Positions 32,582 to 45,100 of a stretch of DNA of 64,000 bases are shown in pieces. Within the stretch, counting starts at the first letter, position 1, and each line of letters starts with the position of its first letter. A program made the translations under genes and the position numbers. This DNA comes from Hordeum vulgare subsp. vulgare (Eukaryota > Streptophyta > Magnoliopsida > Poales > Poaceae), in assembly GCF_904849725.1 (NCBI RefSeq), contig NC_058521.1:141884744-141948743 (forward strand), in the 5' to 3' direction. Below the pieces are notes generated by a model. That model was not told the origin of the DNA. It was given only the letters and a program-made list of their open reading frames with translations, and did no database searches.

Positions 32582-33485
32582 TGTTCATGTGACACCACTA
32601 GAGAAAACACAACATACATGTCATCAAAATATTGAAAAAATACCAACTTCAGATGATAGTTTATAACAAGACTTCTCCCATGTCCTCGAGGACAAATGAA
32701 ACTACTCATAAAGCATATTTATGTTCATGATGAGCGATGATAAATATGTAATTAACAATCTAAACATACAATCTTCCACCAAGTAAACTAACTAACGTCA
32801 ACTACAAGATGTAATCAACACAACTAACAACCCACAAATCTATTCTCAGGTTTAGGGACAAACATTGAATACAAGAGATGAACTAGGGTTTGAGATGAGG
32901 TTGTGTTGGTGAAGATGTTGATGGATATGGGCCCACCCAAGATGTAGGAAGCGTTGGTGATGACGAAGGCTTTGATTTCCCCCTCTCGGAGGGAAGTATG
33001 CCCGACGGAATCGCTCCACCGGAGAGCAAAAGTGCCCCTGCCCAAGCTCCGCCTCGAGAGGGTAGTGCTTCGTCCCTAAAGTGATCTCTGTATTATTATT
33101 CTAGGGAAAATGGCACCATATAGGAGAAGGGGGGCCGAAGGCCTGTTTGGGGCCCACAAGCTCACATGGCGCGCCCTAGGGGGTGCCACGTGAGCTTGTG
33201 ACCCACTCACGGCTCCCTCGTGATTCTTCTTCCAGTATTTTTTATTAATTCTAAAACAATGCACCATAAATGTTTGGATCATTTGGAGCTCCGGAGAATA
33301 TCGTTCTCTATTGTATGTATTGTATCCTTTTCAGGTCCATAATTCCATCTGGCGGCACTTTCCCTCTTCATATAAATCTTGCATAATCAAAGAGAAAGGT
33401 ATTAGAATTGCATTATAAAAATGGAACAATGACCTAAAACATTGTAAATAATAGTAGGAAAACATGATGCAAAATGGACGTATCA
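32582..33485 (-). mobile_element. LTR fragment of a 'tgatacgtcc' Gypsy family
   Basis: On the minus strand it begins tgatacgtccattttgcatc at 33485, a start shared by Sabrina/Wham-type Triticeae Gypsy LTRs, and runs leftward through a GC-rich middle with 'ccctagggcgcgcca'. The right side (33486 on) is not a polypurine tract, so 33485 is an outer element border. The left border is not resolved; it may reach 32582 where the preceding LTR ends. Confidence 0.6.
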
Positions 33486-34362
33486 CACCAGTTCATGTCC
33501 TTCACATTGTCTACCCGTTCCTGCAAAATTGAAAAATAAAGGAAAAACAAAAAAGTAAGACCATTCGGTAAGAGAACCAACATATCGGTTTGAAAAGGGG
33601 AGTCAATGTGCATAATAATATTGGGAAACATCTGTTTTTGGCTTCGTGCTGAATTGGTTGGAGCAAAGATGAATGCCACTAGAAACATTAGATGCTTTTG
33701 TGTGAAGTCGACACACAAGGTTTTCATTTCACCAACCATGTCGCCCAAAGCGATCGTGAGGTGCAGCTTTTCCCTACCCCGGAACATCTTACAAACAACC
33801 ACTCCTCAATTTTTCTACCCATCATGTAAGGCACCTCCATTCCACCACGAGGCGCTCAGAGCATGTTGAACACATATTACTCGTCCACACGAATGCTACC
33901 GCACCCAAAACTGACAAAGCTTCTAGAATCAGGGTTGTATTTCTTCGCAAGACGGTCAAAAACTGGCTTGTGAAAATGTTTGCATCAAATGCTCATCAAC
34001 AAATGCATCCCATGTCCCCAATAATAGCTTTTTGATCATCGCTAGATTTCTCAAGGAGTGTAGGCAAGCGTTCATGGGACCCCTATTACGTGGGTTAACT
34101 TGCAAATAAGATAAATTTTCCACGAGAAGATGGTGCAACTATAAAAAGGAAGGTTAATACGGGAAACCACGACAAACACACTAGCGTAGAAGGTGTGCAA
34201 AAACAAGGGGTAAAACTACCATGGTACAAAAACATTAATGTAGTTATTCAGACTTGTCATCATGAAAATACAAGTGGCAATAAAGAATAGTAGCATGTCA
34301 TGTGGACAAGAATGATAGCTAAAAAATTGTCATGCTGAGGTATCTTACATTCTTAAAATAAT
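33486..34362 (-). other. Unresolved coding-like remnant
   Basis: Minus-strand open stretches at 34138-33956 (60 residues) and 33802-33486 lack any domain I recognise. At 33517-33520 the minus strand has a good splice-acceptor context, 'ttttcaattttgcag', followed by GAACGG (ERVDNVKDMNW), and the frame is then cut by the LTR at 33485. This may be a fragment of an unknown gene or of a transposon-encoded protein. No complete gene can be built. Confidence 0.35.
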
Positions 34363-34655
34363 TGTGTGAGTTCTCTTAACATGCAAAGTGTCCACCTCAA
34401 CGTTCCACTAAGCAATGGATTTAAATATTCTCTTCCACTAAGCGATGCAAAATCCATCACATAAGAATTCTTAACATGCAATGTGTCCACCTCAACATTC
34501 CATTAAGCAAGGCATTTAATTATTCCCTCTCACTAAGCAATGCAAAATCTTCCACATAAGCATTCTCAACATGCAAAGTGTCCATCTCAACGTCCCACTA
34601 CAACAATCCATTTAATTCTTCTATCCCACTAAGCCATGCAAAATCTGCCACACAA
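34363..34655 (+). repeat. 95-bp tandem repeat, three copies
   Basis: The motif 'catgcaaagtgtccacctcaac' recurs near 34380, 34475 and 34570, each followed by 'ccactaagcaatg' and 'gcaaaatc'. Copies are 80-90 percent alike by eye. Confidence 0.88.
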
Positions 34656-35099
34656 GCGAGTCATCCATTTACTATAAATTATAATTATTTTTGCATTATT
34701 CTATGCATGTCACGCCGCCACACCATATATTCATGTTAGTCATCCTTCATCTTTTTGTTCACCGCCACAAAGATGATCAGTTGTTTTCTTGGACGAAATT
34801 ATTGCCCCGTTATTCACAAATTACAGGGTTATTCTACTGGGTCCAAAAATGACCACTTATTTTCCTCGTTAAGATATGAGCGGAATATTGATTTTGTCAG
34901 CTTGTCCCACACAGAAAAAGGGGCGACTTATCACAAAGTCAAGCAAAGCACCAGAATTGCCAAATATCCTACAACAGATTGAGAAGTTGAAGTTTTTTCA
35001 TGCACAATGGTATGGCTCATGGGTTAAAATTACTACCCTCTATTCCAAGCTCTCAAGAGACACAAAAAATATATCAAGTTTTTTACACTGCCGGTAATA
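34656..35099. other. No recognisable feature
   Basis: AT-rich sequence with no repeat, domain or RNA signal I can support. Confidence 0.4.
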
Positions 35100-37306
35100 A
35101 AATATTACCCCTCGTCGACGGCTTAGGCGGTTTCTCCCTCAGCGGACTTTTCTTGGTGCTCTGTGCCCGGGTCTAGAGCAGTCGGATCGTCTACTTCCAT
35201 ATGTTGTTCTTTAGTCCACCCAATTGAGCACAACGCTGAGAATTCTGAAGTACCAGGGACAATTACAGATGAATCAACATCAGGGAAAAGGTGAAGCGTA
35301 TGATGAGGAGGAATAATTTCAAACGGCTAATCTTGTGGTGCACTGATGCAACGATTATCCACATCATAAGCCAGATGATACTTCTTGATGTTCATCTCTT
35401 TTGCAAGAACAGTTGCAAGGGGATGGTCTAATTTATGCATTTGTTAAAATCTTCCCTGGTGAATTTTGAGCCCTCCGCCTTCAATTCTGGAAAACCATTT
35501 GCGGCTGCTTCAACATCAAATTCGGGAACATAAGCCTTGGCACGGGAAAGCGCCAAGTTGGCTCCTCTCTGAGTCGACGATCTTTTGTATTCATCGATCC
35601 ATTGAGGATCTATTGACAATTTCTTAAGCATATCCCTTATGTTCAGGGGCGGGTCATGCAAATCTTTGGCCGCCCTGATGGGAGTAAGAGACCCGATGAA
35701 CACCCGCTCAATATAAGTGAATATAGCCTTCAACTTCACGATAAGAGACTGGACCTGGTTTACAATATTTCGTCCTACAAAACAATAAGCAAGGAGATAA
35801 GCTGGAAAACCTTTCAACCCAGAAGTTAAGAGAACAGTTCATGCATCATACCAAAGATTGTAGTGATCATGTCATTAAGTTGCTTCGTCAAACTCCGCAA
35901 AACTTGTGTAACAGGTTGAAGCCGGATTTCAATATCCACAACACTTTGCAACAAGGCGATCTTTCCTTCTCAAAATCAACCTTTTTTGCTCAAGGAGATC
36001 TACGTGTGTTTCTTCTTAGCCTCAAGACGGGTTACTGTCTCCTATGCAGCCGTTTTAGGCTCTTTTCATTCACAAGTTGCCTTTGAAGGTCGACTATAAT
36101 GGACTCAGAGTCTTGCAAAAATTCCTGCAAAAGCATAGAGCAAATAAACACAAGTTTTAAGTCCCCTGGAAGAAAGGCTCCTCAACACTTGGGGGCTACA
36201 TGATTCTAAAAACTAGGATCATATTGATTCAAGTCTCATGCAGTTGCAAGCAATCCACATGACACTTGGGGGCTAATGCACCACTTTCTTTGTTCTACAA
36301 TATAAAGACATGGCCATCTCAAAGAGAATAGCCAGCTGTTGGGGGCTACGACATATAGATCTCTTTTCAAAAAACAGAACAACATATAAAGTCATGAGTC
36401 GCTACACGCAAAAACGACCAGGCACTTGGGGGCTACACATCTCAGTTCAAAAAAAATCTAAAAATTCCAAGGATGCTCCAAGCATGCAACTCGACACTTG
36501 GGGGCTACGACATTCAGCTGGATTTACAAAATTAAAAGGTATACATTAAAGGCCCGGTTGTCTCATGGAGACAAGCCATCCCTTGGGGGCTACCATCAAA
36601 CAATTATTGATCTCTAGAGGAAGTACTGACTCATTATAGTAATGACTCGGCCCTTGGGGGCTACTAATGGTTATTCACACAATTATTCAAAGATTCAATT
36701 CACCACTTATATGTACTAAATTAGATCTTGAGGGCTACTGAGCTATGTACAATAATTAAGGAGCAAATTGTTTTCCACATACTTGGTCTTCATTGACCAA
36801 GTTTGCTTCAAAATCCCGGCTCTCACATAGCCGGGTCACATATTGCTGATAAAAACCTTGAAGGTCAAGGTCTTCAAATTCGGGAAGCTCAAGCTTTGCT
36901 TTCCTTTTATCTTCATGCCTTGAGTCGTTCTTGGGCACAACCTTGGTCACAGCAGTTGACGGGCCGAGAGCCTGAAAAACTGGCCGGTAACAACTACTTC
37001 TGTATCTTCCAAACCATCCAATTAAGCGATATCATCCATACAAGGAACCGGACTTGGAGGAGCGTTTGAACTGGAAGGTTGCACGACGGGCTCATCAGTA
37101 GCGCCTTTCTGATCACCAGCTACTTCCTTGGTAGCTGGCTCACTAATGGGAATCATCTCTATGCAATAGGCTGCTCGGCAGTCAAAGACGGGCCACCTTG
37201 AACAAACACCTCAGTCTGAGCCATCTCCTCAACAAAAGAAGGATTTTTGATATTTTCTTCCTCGGCAGTGGAAGAAGGTTCACCCGCCTTTGGCTTAACA
37301 AAGGCT
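35100..37306 (-). mobile_element. Gypsy-type gag-like remnant
   Basis: A minus-strand open stretch (35817-35428) reads 'DPQWIDEYKRSSTQRGANL' and 'AYVPEFDVEAAANGFPE', resembling the C-terminal part of plant proteins annotated as putative gypsy-type transposon. Further minus-strand pieces such as 36950-36756 (RKAKLELPEFEDLDLQGFYQQYV) are separated by non-coding stretches with the 'cttgggggctac' repeats. No protease, reverse transcriptase or LTR is recognisable. The right end is cut by the outer Copia at 37307. Confidence 0.5.
36180..36740 (+). repeat. Regularly spaced 'cacttgggggctac' repeats
   Basis: Eight occurrences of cttgggggctac or one-base variants lie near 36187, 36262, 36337, 36422, 36497, 36581, 36653 and 36727, 72-85 bases apart. 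The sequence between them is largely different from copy to copy. Confidence 0.85.
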
Positions 37307-38017
37307 TGTTGGGAAACGTTGCATGGGAAACAAAAGAATTCCTACGCACGCACAAGATCTATTCATAGTGATGAACATCTACGAGAGGAGAGATCGGATT
37401 CACATACCCTTGTAGATCGCTAAGGGAAAGCGTATATAACATGGTTGATGTAGTCGAACATCTTTGCGATCTCATCACGATCCGTCCCACGATCTCAACA
37501 CGATCTGTCCCGCGATCCCATCATGATTCGTCCCGATCTAGTGCCAAACGGACGGCACCTCCGCATTCACCACACATACAACTCGATGATGTTGTCCGCC
37601 TTCTTGATCCAGCAAGAGGGGTGGATGTAGTGGAGTTCTACATGAGCACAACGGCATGGCGGCGTTGTTGGTGGAGCTGATCCGGCAGGGCTGCACCATG
37701 CGCTACCGAACCGAACTAGAGGTGGAACGAACTAGAGAAGGGAGAGAGAGAGCTATATCATGACCTATTTGGGTGCGGTTGCGCGCCATGGACTTTTCGG
37801 GTGCGACTGCCCTCTCTCCTCTCCAATATATATAGGAGGGAAGGGAAGGTATGGCGCCCTAGGGAAAATCCCTAGGATTGGCCGGCGCCTACGAGAGGAG
37901 CATTCCTCCTCCAATTGGGGTGGTGGAGGTGCTAGGAGGAGTCCTCCTCTTATTCGGACTCCTCTCCACCTCCTCACTTTGGGCGCATAGGCCCATAGGG
38001 CTGTCCGTCCAGCCCAC
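37307..38017 (-). mobile_element. Outer Copia 3' LTR, left part
   Basis: Starts tgttgggaaacgttgcatgg and is cut at 38017 by the Sabrina insertion; cccac (38013-38017) is the target duplication. A TATA-like 'ccaatatatatagg' is near 37823. Confidence 0.9.
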
Positions 38018-39640
38018 TGCTACTGCAACAAAAGACCTTCCAATGGCGCCAGAAATAAGTGTGTCGACGGCACCAGGAATCCTTCTGCTACGACTACGCC
38101 TTAAGGGACTTCCTAGGCAAATATGCAAAGGATTTCCCCCGTGGCCTTGGAGCCTTGCATTAGTGTTCCCTCGAAGCGGAAAGGGTGATGTAGCGCAGCG
38201 ATGGTAAGTATTTCCCTCAGTTTGAGAACCAAGGTATCGATCCAGTGAAGGAGTATCACAAGAGCCTGCACAAACACAAACAATCATGCTCCCAACGCTA
38301 TGAAGGGGTTGTCAATCCCTTATAGATTGTTCGCCAAGTGAGAACTGAAAGCAACAAAGTAACAAAGCAAAGTAAAAGCGGAGGTGTAAACGATAGATGT
38401 GAATTGACCCGGGGCCCGTAGTATTTACTAGTGGCTTCTCTCATGAAAGCAAGTAGACGGTGGGTGAACAAATTACTGTCGAGCAATTGATAGAACCGCG
38501 CAAAGTCGTGACGTCATCTATGGCAATGATTATATCTATAGGCATCGCGTCCAAAACAAGTAGACCGATACTTTCTGCATCTCCTACTATTACTCGACAC
38601 GTCGACTGCTATCCAGCATGCATCTAGTGTATTAAGTCCAAAAGAACAAAGTAACGCCTTAAGCAAGATGACATGATGTAGATGGAAAATCTCATATCAA
38701 CGACAGAGCCCACCTTGTTACCCTTGATGGCAACCACTCAATGTGTGCCTTGCTGCCCCTACTGTCACTAGGAAAGGTCACCACATGGTAAGAACCCAAA
38801 ACCAAGCACTTCTCCCATTGCAAGAATCATAGATCTAGTTGGCCAAACAAAACCCAAGAGTCGGAGAGACTTACAAGGATATCAAATCATGCATATAAGA
38901 AATCAGCAAAGACTCAAATATATATCATAGATAATCTGATCACAAATCCACAATTCATCAGATCTCGACAAACACACCGCCAAAGAAGATTACATCAGAT
39001 AGATCTCCATGAAGATCATGGAGAACTTTGTATTGATGATCCAAGAGAGAGAAGAAGCCATCTAGCTACTATCTTCGGACCCGTAGGTCTGAGGTGAACT
39101 ACTCACGAGTCATTGGAGGGGTGATGATGATGATGATGATGAAGCCCTCCAACTCCAAAGTCCCCTCCGGCAGGGTGCCGGGAAGGGTATCTAGATGAGA
39201 TCTCGCGGAAACGGAAGCTTGCGGTGGCGGAAAAGTATTTTCGAGGCTCCCCTGATTTTTTGCTGTATTTTTGGGAATATATAGGCCAAAGATCTAGGTC
39301 AGGGGGCGCTCAGGGAGGCCACAAGCCGTGCCACCGCCACCTCCCCCTGGTGGCGGAGTGGGGGCTTGTGGGCTCCTTGGAGCCCTCCTGGCTTGGCCCA
39401 CGGCCCCCCTGATCTTCTTCCGTTCGGAAAAAAATCATTTCGGGGATTTTATTCCGTTTGGACTCCGTTCCAAAATCAGATATGAAAAGAGCCAAAAACA
39501 CAGAAAAAACAGGAACTGGCACTTGGCACTGAATTAATAAGTTAGTCCCAAAAAAGATATAAAAGGTACATAAAACATCCAAAGATGACAAGAGAATAGC
39601 ATGAAACCATCAAAATTTATAGATACATTTGAGACGTATC
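38018..39640 (-). mobile_element. Sabrina 3' LTR
   Basis: 1623 bp; on the plus strand it starts tgctactgcaac and ends gagacgtatca. It carries a (gat)n microsatellite near 39121-39143 that differs in length from the partner LTR (54567-54587). The flanking polypurine tract is on the minus strand at 39641-39660. Confidence 0.93.
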
Positions 39641-40167
39641 AAGCATCCCCAAGCTTAACTCCTGCTCGTCCTCGAGTAGGCAAGTGATAAAGAATGAATT
39701 TTTGATGTTTCATGCTACCTACCATATATGTACTTTTTAACTCATCTTATGTGACGTGAATGTTCAGATCCATTAGATTCAAAACAATAGTTTGCTATTG
39801 ACGTGGAAACAATAATAATTCAAGCAAACTAGCAAGATAATCATGAACTTTCAAAATAACAAGACCAAAAGAAAGTTATCCCTACAAAAGCATATAGTGT
39901 GGTTATGCTCTATCATCATTGCACAATGAATTTAAATCATGCACAACCCCGGTATTGGCCAAGTAATTGTTTCACACCTTTACTTTCTCAAACCTTTTCA
40001 ACTCTCGCGCAATACATGAGCGTGAGACATGGTTTTAGCACTATAAGTGGTGTAGAGTGTGGTGGAGGTTGCAAGACAAAAAGGGAGAAGATAGTCACAT
40101 TAACTAGGCATATCAATGAGCTGTGGAGATGCTCATCAATGGATATCAATGTGAATGAGTAGGGATT

Positions 40168-41986
40168 TGTGGGGGAACGTCGCATGGGAAACAAAAAATT
40201 TCCTACGCGCACGAAGACCTATCATGGTGATGTCCATCTACGAGAGGGGATATGTGATCTACGTACCCTTGTAGACCGTACAGCAGGAGTGTTAGTGAAC
40301 GCGGTTGATGTAGTGGAACGTCCTCACGTCCCTCGATCCGCCCCGCGAACCGTCCCGCGATCAGTCCCATGATCTAGTGCCGAACAGACGACACCTCCGC
40401 GTTCAGCACACGTACAGCTCGACGATGATCTCGGCCTTCTTGATCCAGCAAGAGAGACGGAGAGGTAGAAGAGTTCTCCGGCAGCGTCACGATGCTCCGG
40501 AGGTTGGTGATGATCTTGTCTCAGCAGGGCTCCGCCCGAGCTCCGCAGAAACGCGATCTAGAGGAAAAACCGTGGAGGTATGTGGTCGGGCTGCCGTGGA
40601 AAAGTCGTCTCAAATCAGCCCTAAAAACTCTGTACATATAGGGGGAAGAGGGGGAACCTTGCCTTGGGGTCCAAGGACCCCTAAGGGTTTCGGCCGAGCC
40701 AAGGGGGGAAGGTCTCCCCTTCCAAACCGAATCCAACTTGGTTTGTAAGGTGGAGTCCTTCTTCCCTTTCCCACCTCCTCCTTTTTTTTCTTTTCTCTTT
40801 GATTTTCTTCCTATGGCGCATAGGGCCTTCTTGGGCTGTCCCACCAGCCCACTAAGGGCTGGTGTGCCACCCCCAAGGCCTATGGGCTTCCCCGGAGTGG
40901 GTTGCCCCCCCGGTGAACTCCCGGAACCCATTCGTCATTCCCGGCACATTCCCGGTAACTCCGAAAACCTTCCGGTAATCAAATGAGGTCATCCTATATA
41001 TCAATCTTCGTTTCCGGACCATTCCGGAAACCCTCGTGATGTCCGTGATCTCATCCGAGACTCCGAACAACATTCGGTAACCAACCATATAACTCAAATA
41101 CGCATAAAACAACGTCGAACCTTAAGTGTGCAGACCCTGCGGGTTCGAGAACTATGTAGACATGACCCGAGAGACTCCTCGGTCAATATCCAATAGCGGG
41201 ACCTGGATGCCCATATTGGATCCTACATATTCTACGAAGATCTTATCGTTTGAACCTCAGTGCCAAGGATTCATATAATCCCGTATGTCATTCCCTTTGT
41301 CCTTCGGTATGTTACTTGCCCGAGATTCGATCGTCAGTATCCGCATACCTATTTCAATCTCGTTTATCGGCAAGTCTCTTTACTCGTTCGGTAATACAAG
41401 ATCCCGCAACTTACACTAAGTCACATTGCTTGCAAGGCTTGTGTGTGATGTTGTATTACCGAGTGGGCCCCGAGATACCTCTCCGTCACACGGAGTGACA
41501 AATCCCAGTCTTGATCCATACTAACTCAATGAACACCTTCGGAGATACCTGTAGAGCATCTTTATAGTCACCCAGTTACGTTGCGACGTTTGATACACAC
41601 AAAGTATTCCTCCGGTGTTAGTGAGTTATATGATCTCATGGTCATAAGAACAAATACTTGACACGCAGAAAACAGTAGCAACAAAATGACACGATCAACA
41701 TGCTACGTCTATCAGTTTGGGTCTAGTCCATCACGTGATTCTCCTAATGACGTGATCCAGTTATCAAGCAACACCACCTTGTTCATAATCAGAAGACACT
41801 GACTATCTTTGATCAACTCGCTAGCCAACTAGAGGCTTGCTAGGGACAGTGTTTTGTCTATGTATCCACACATGTAAGTGAGTCTTCATTCAATACAATT
41901 ATAGCATGGATAATAAACGATTATCTTGATACAGGAATTATAATAATAACTATATTTATTATTGCCTCTAGGGCATAATTCCAACA
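40168..41986 (-). mobile_element. Angela 3' LTR
   Basis: 1819 bp. It opens tgtgggggaacg (usual tgttggggaacg) and closes 'gggcataattccaaca'. The TATA-like site present in the partner LTR reads tacatata here (about 40635), one base off. It contains the ccgcgtt/gatgtag segment typical of BARE LTRs near 40306. Confidence 0.94.
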
Positions 41987-42000
41987 ATCTCCCACTTGCA
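41987..42000 (-). other. Angela polypurine tract
   Basis: On the minus strand, gcaagtgggagat immediately precedes the 3' LTR. Confidence 0.85.
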
Positions 42001-42104
42001 CTAGAGTCAATAATCTAGCTCTCACATCATCATGCGAATTAAATTGTAATAAATCTAACACCATACAGTTCTGGTGTTGATCATGCTTTGCCCATGGAAG
42101 AGGT

Positions 42105-45100
42105 TTAGTCAGCGGGTCTGCTACATTCAGATCCGTGTGCACTTTGCATATATTTACGTCCTCCCCTTCGACGTAGTCGTGGATTCAGTGCGCTTGGCAC
42201 CACTGCAAGATCCGTCATGAATTGCTTCATCCAGACACCCTCCTTAGCCGCCTCCGAGGCAGCCATGTACTCCGCTTCACATGTAGAATCTGCTACGACG
42301 CTTTGCTTGGAACTGGACCAGCTTACCGCACCCCCATTAAGAATAAATACGTATCCGGTTTGCGATTTAGAGTCGTCCGGATCTGTGTCAAAGCTTGCAT
42401 CGACGTAACCTTTTACGGCGAGCTCTTCGTCACCTCCATACACGAGAAACATCTCCTTAGTCCTTTTCAGGTACTTCAGGATATTCTTGACCGTCGTCCA
42501 GTGATCCACTCCTGGATTACTCTGGAACCTACCTGCCATACTTATGGCCAGGCTAACGTCCGGTCTAGTGCACAACATTGCATACATGATAGAACCTATG
42601 GCTGAAGCATAGGGGACGGTGCGCATATGCTCTCTATCCTCATCAGTTGCTGGGCACTGAGTCTTACTCAATCTCGTACCTTGTAAAACTGGCAAGAACC
42701 CTTTCTTGGACTGTTCCATTTTGAACCTCTTCAAAACTTTATCAAGGTATGTGCTTTGTGAAAGTCCTATCAGGCGTTTTGATCTATCCCTGTAGATCTT
42801 AATGCCTAGAATGTAAGCAGCTTCTCCTAGGTCCTTCATAGAGAAACTTTTATTCAAGTAATCCTTTATGCTCTCCAAAAACTGTACGTTGTTTCCAATC
42901 AGCAATATGTCATCCACATATAATATTAGAAACGCCACAGAGCTCCCACTCACTTTCTTATAAATACAAGATTCTCCAACCACTTGTATAAACCCAAATG
43001 CTTTGATCACCTCATCAAAGCGTTTGTTCCAACTCCGAGATGCTTGCACCAGTCCATAAATGGATCGCTGGAGCTTGCACACCTTGTTAGCATTCTTAGG
43101 ATCGAAAAAACCTTCGGGTTGCATCATATACAACTCTTCCTTAAGGAAACCGTTAAGGAACGCCGTTTTTACATCCATGTGCCAGATTTCATAATCGAAA
43201 AATGCAGCTATTGCTAACATGATTCTCACGGACTTAAGCATCGCTACGGGTGAGAATGTCTCATCATAGTCAACTCCTTGAACTTGTGAAAAACCCTTTG
43301 CCACAAGTCGAGCTTTATAAACGGTCACATTGCCATCAGCGTCCGTCTTCCTCTTAAAGATCCATTTGTTCTGAATGGCCTTGCGGCCCTCAGGCAGTAC
43401 TTCCAAAGTCCACACTTTGTTCTCATACATGGATCCTATCTCGGACTTCATGGCTTCTAGCCATTTGTTGGAATCTGGGCCCACCATTGCTTCTTCATAA
43501 TTTGCAGGTTCATTGTTGTCTAACAACATGATTGACAAGACGGGATTACCGTACCACTCTGGAGCAGCACGTGGTCTCGTCGACCTGCGTGGTTCGACAG
43601 AAACTTGAACCGGAGTTTCATGATCATCATCATTAACTTCCTCCTCAACCGGCGTCGCAACGACAGAGGTTTCCCCTTGCCCTACGCCACCATCCAGAGG
43701 GATGAGAGGTTCGACAACCTCGTCAAGTTCTATCTCCCTCCCACTCAATTCTCTCAAGAGAAACTCCTTCTCGAGAAAAGCTCCGTTTTTAGCAACAAAC
43801 ACTTTGCCCTCGGATTTGAGATAGAAGGTGTACCCAACTGTCTCTTTTGGGTAACCTATGAAGATGCACTTTTCCGCTTTGGGTTCCAGCTTTTCAGGCT
43901 GAAGCTTTTTGACATAAGCATCACATCCCCAGACTTTAAGAAACGACAACTTTGGTCTTTTGCCATACCACAGTTCGTATGGTGTCGTCTCAACGGATTT
44001 TGATGGTGCCCTATTTAAAGTGAATGCAGCTGTTTCTAATGCATAACCCCAAAATAATAACGGCAAATCGGTAAGAAACATCATAGATCGCACCATCTCT
44101 AATAAAGTACGGTTACGACGTTCGGACACACCATTACGCTGTGGTGTTCCAGGCGGTGTCAACTGTGAAACAATTCCACATTGTCTTAAGTGAGCACCAA
44201 ACTCGAAACTCAGATATTCACCCCCACGATCAGACCATAGGAACTTGATCTTCTTGTTACGATGATTTTCAACTTCACTCTGAAATTGCTTGAACTTTTC
44301 AAATGTTTCAGACTTGTGCTTCATTAAGTAGACATAACCATATCTACTCAAATCGTCAGTGAAGGTGAGAAAATAACGATATCCGCCGCGTGCCTCTACG
44401 CTCATCGGACCACACACATCGGTATGTATCATTTCCAACAAGTCACTTGCATGCTCCATTGTTCCGGAGAACGGAGTTTTAGTCATCTTGCCCATGAGGC
44501 ATGGTTCGCACGTGTCAAGTGAATCAAAGTCAAGTGACTCCAAAAGTCCATCGGCATGGAGTTTCTTCATGCGCTTTACACCAATATGACCTAAGCGGCA
44601 GTGCCACAAAAATATGGCGCTATCATTGTTAACTCTAACTCTTTTGGTCTCAATGTTATGTATGTGTGTATCGCTATCAAGATTCAATATGAACAATCCT
44701 CTCACATTGGGTGCATGACCATAAAAGATGTTACTCATAGAAATAGAACAACCATTATTCTCTGACTTAAAAGAGTAACCGTCTCGCAATAAACAAGATC
44801 CAGATATAATGTACATGCTCAACGCAGACACTAAATAACAATGATTCAAGTTCATAACTAATCCTGATGGTAACTGAAGTGAAACTGTGCCGACGGCGAT
44901 TGCATCAACCTTGGAACCATTTCCTACGCGCATCGTCACTTCATCTTTCGCCAGCCTTCGTCTATTCCGCAGTTCCTGTTTCGAGTTGCAAATATGAGCA
45001 ACAGAACCGGTATCGAATACCCAGGCACTACTACAAGAGCCGGTTAAGTACACATCAATAACATGTATATCAAATATACCTGATTTTTCTTTGGCCGCCT

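Noticed and set aside
34363..36740. CRISPR-like arrays (95-bp repeats; spaced cttgggggctac motifs)
   Set aside because: Repeats are diverged, spacer and repeat lengths do not fit, there are no cas genes, and the context is a plant nuclear genome.
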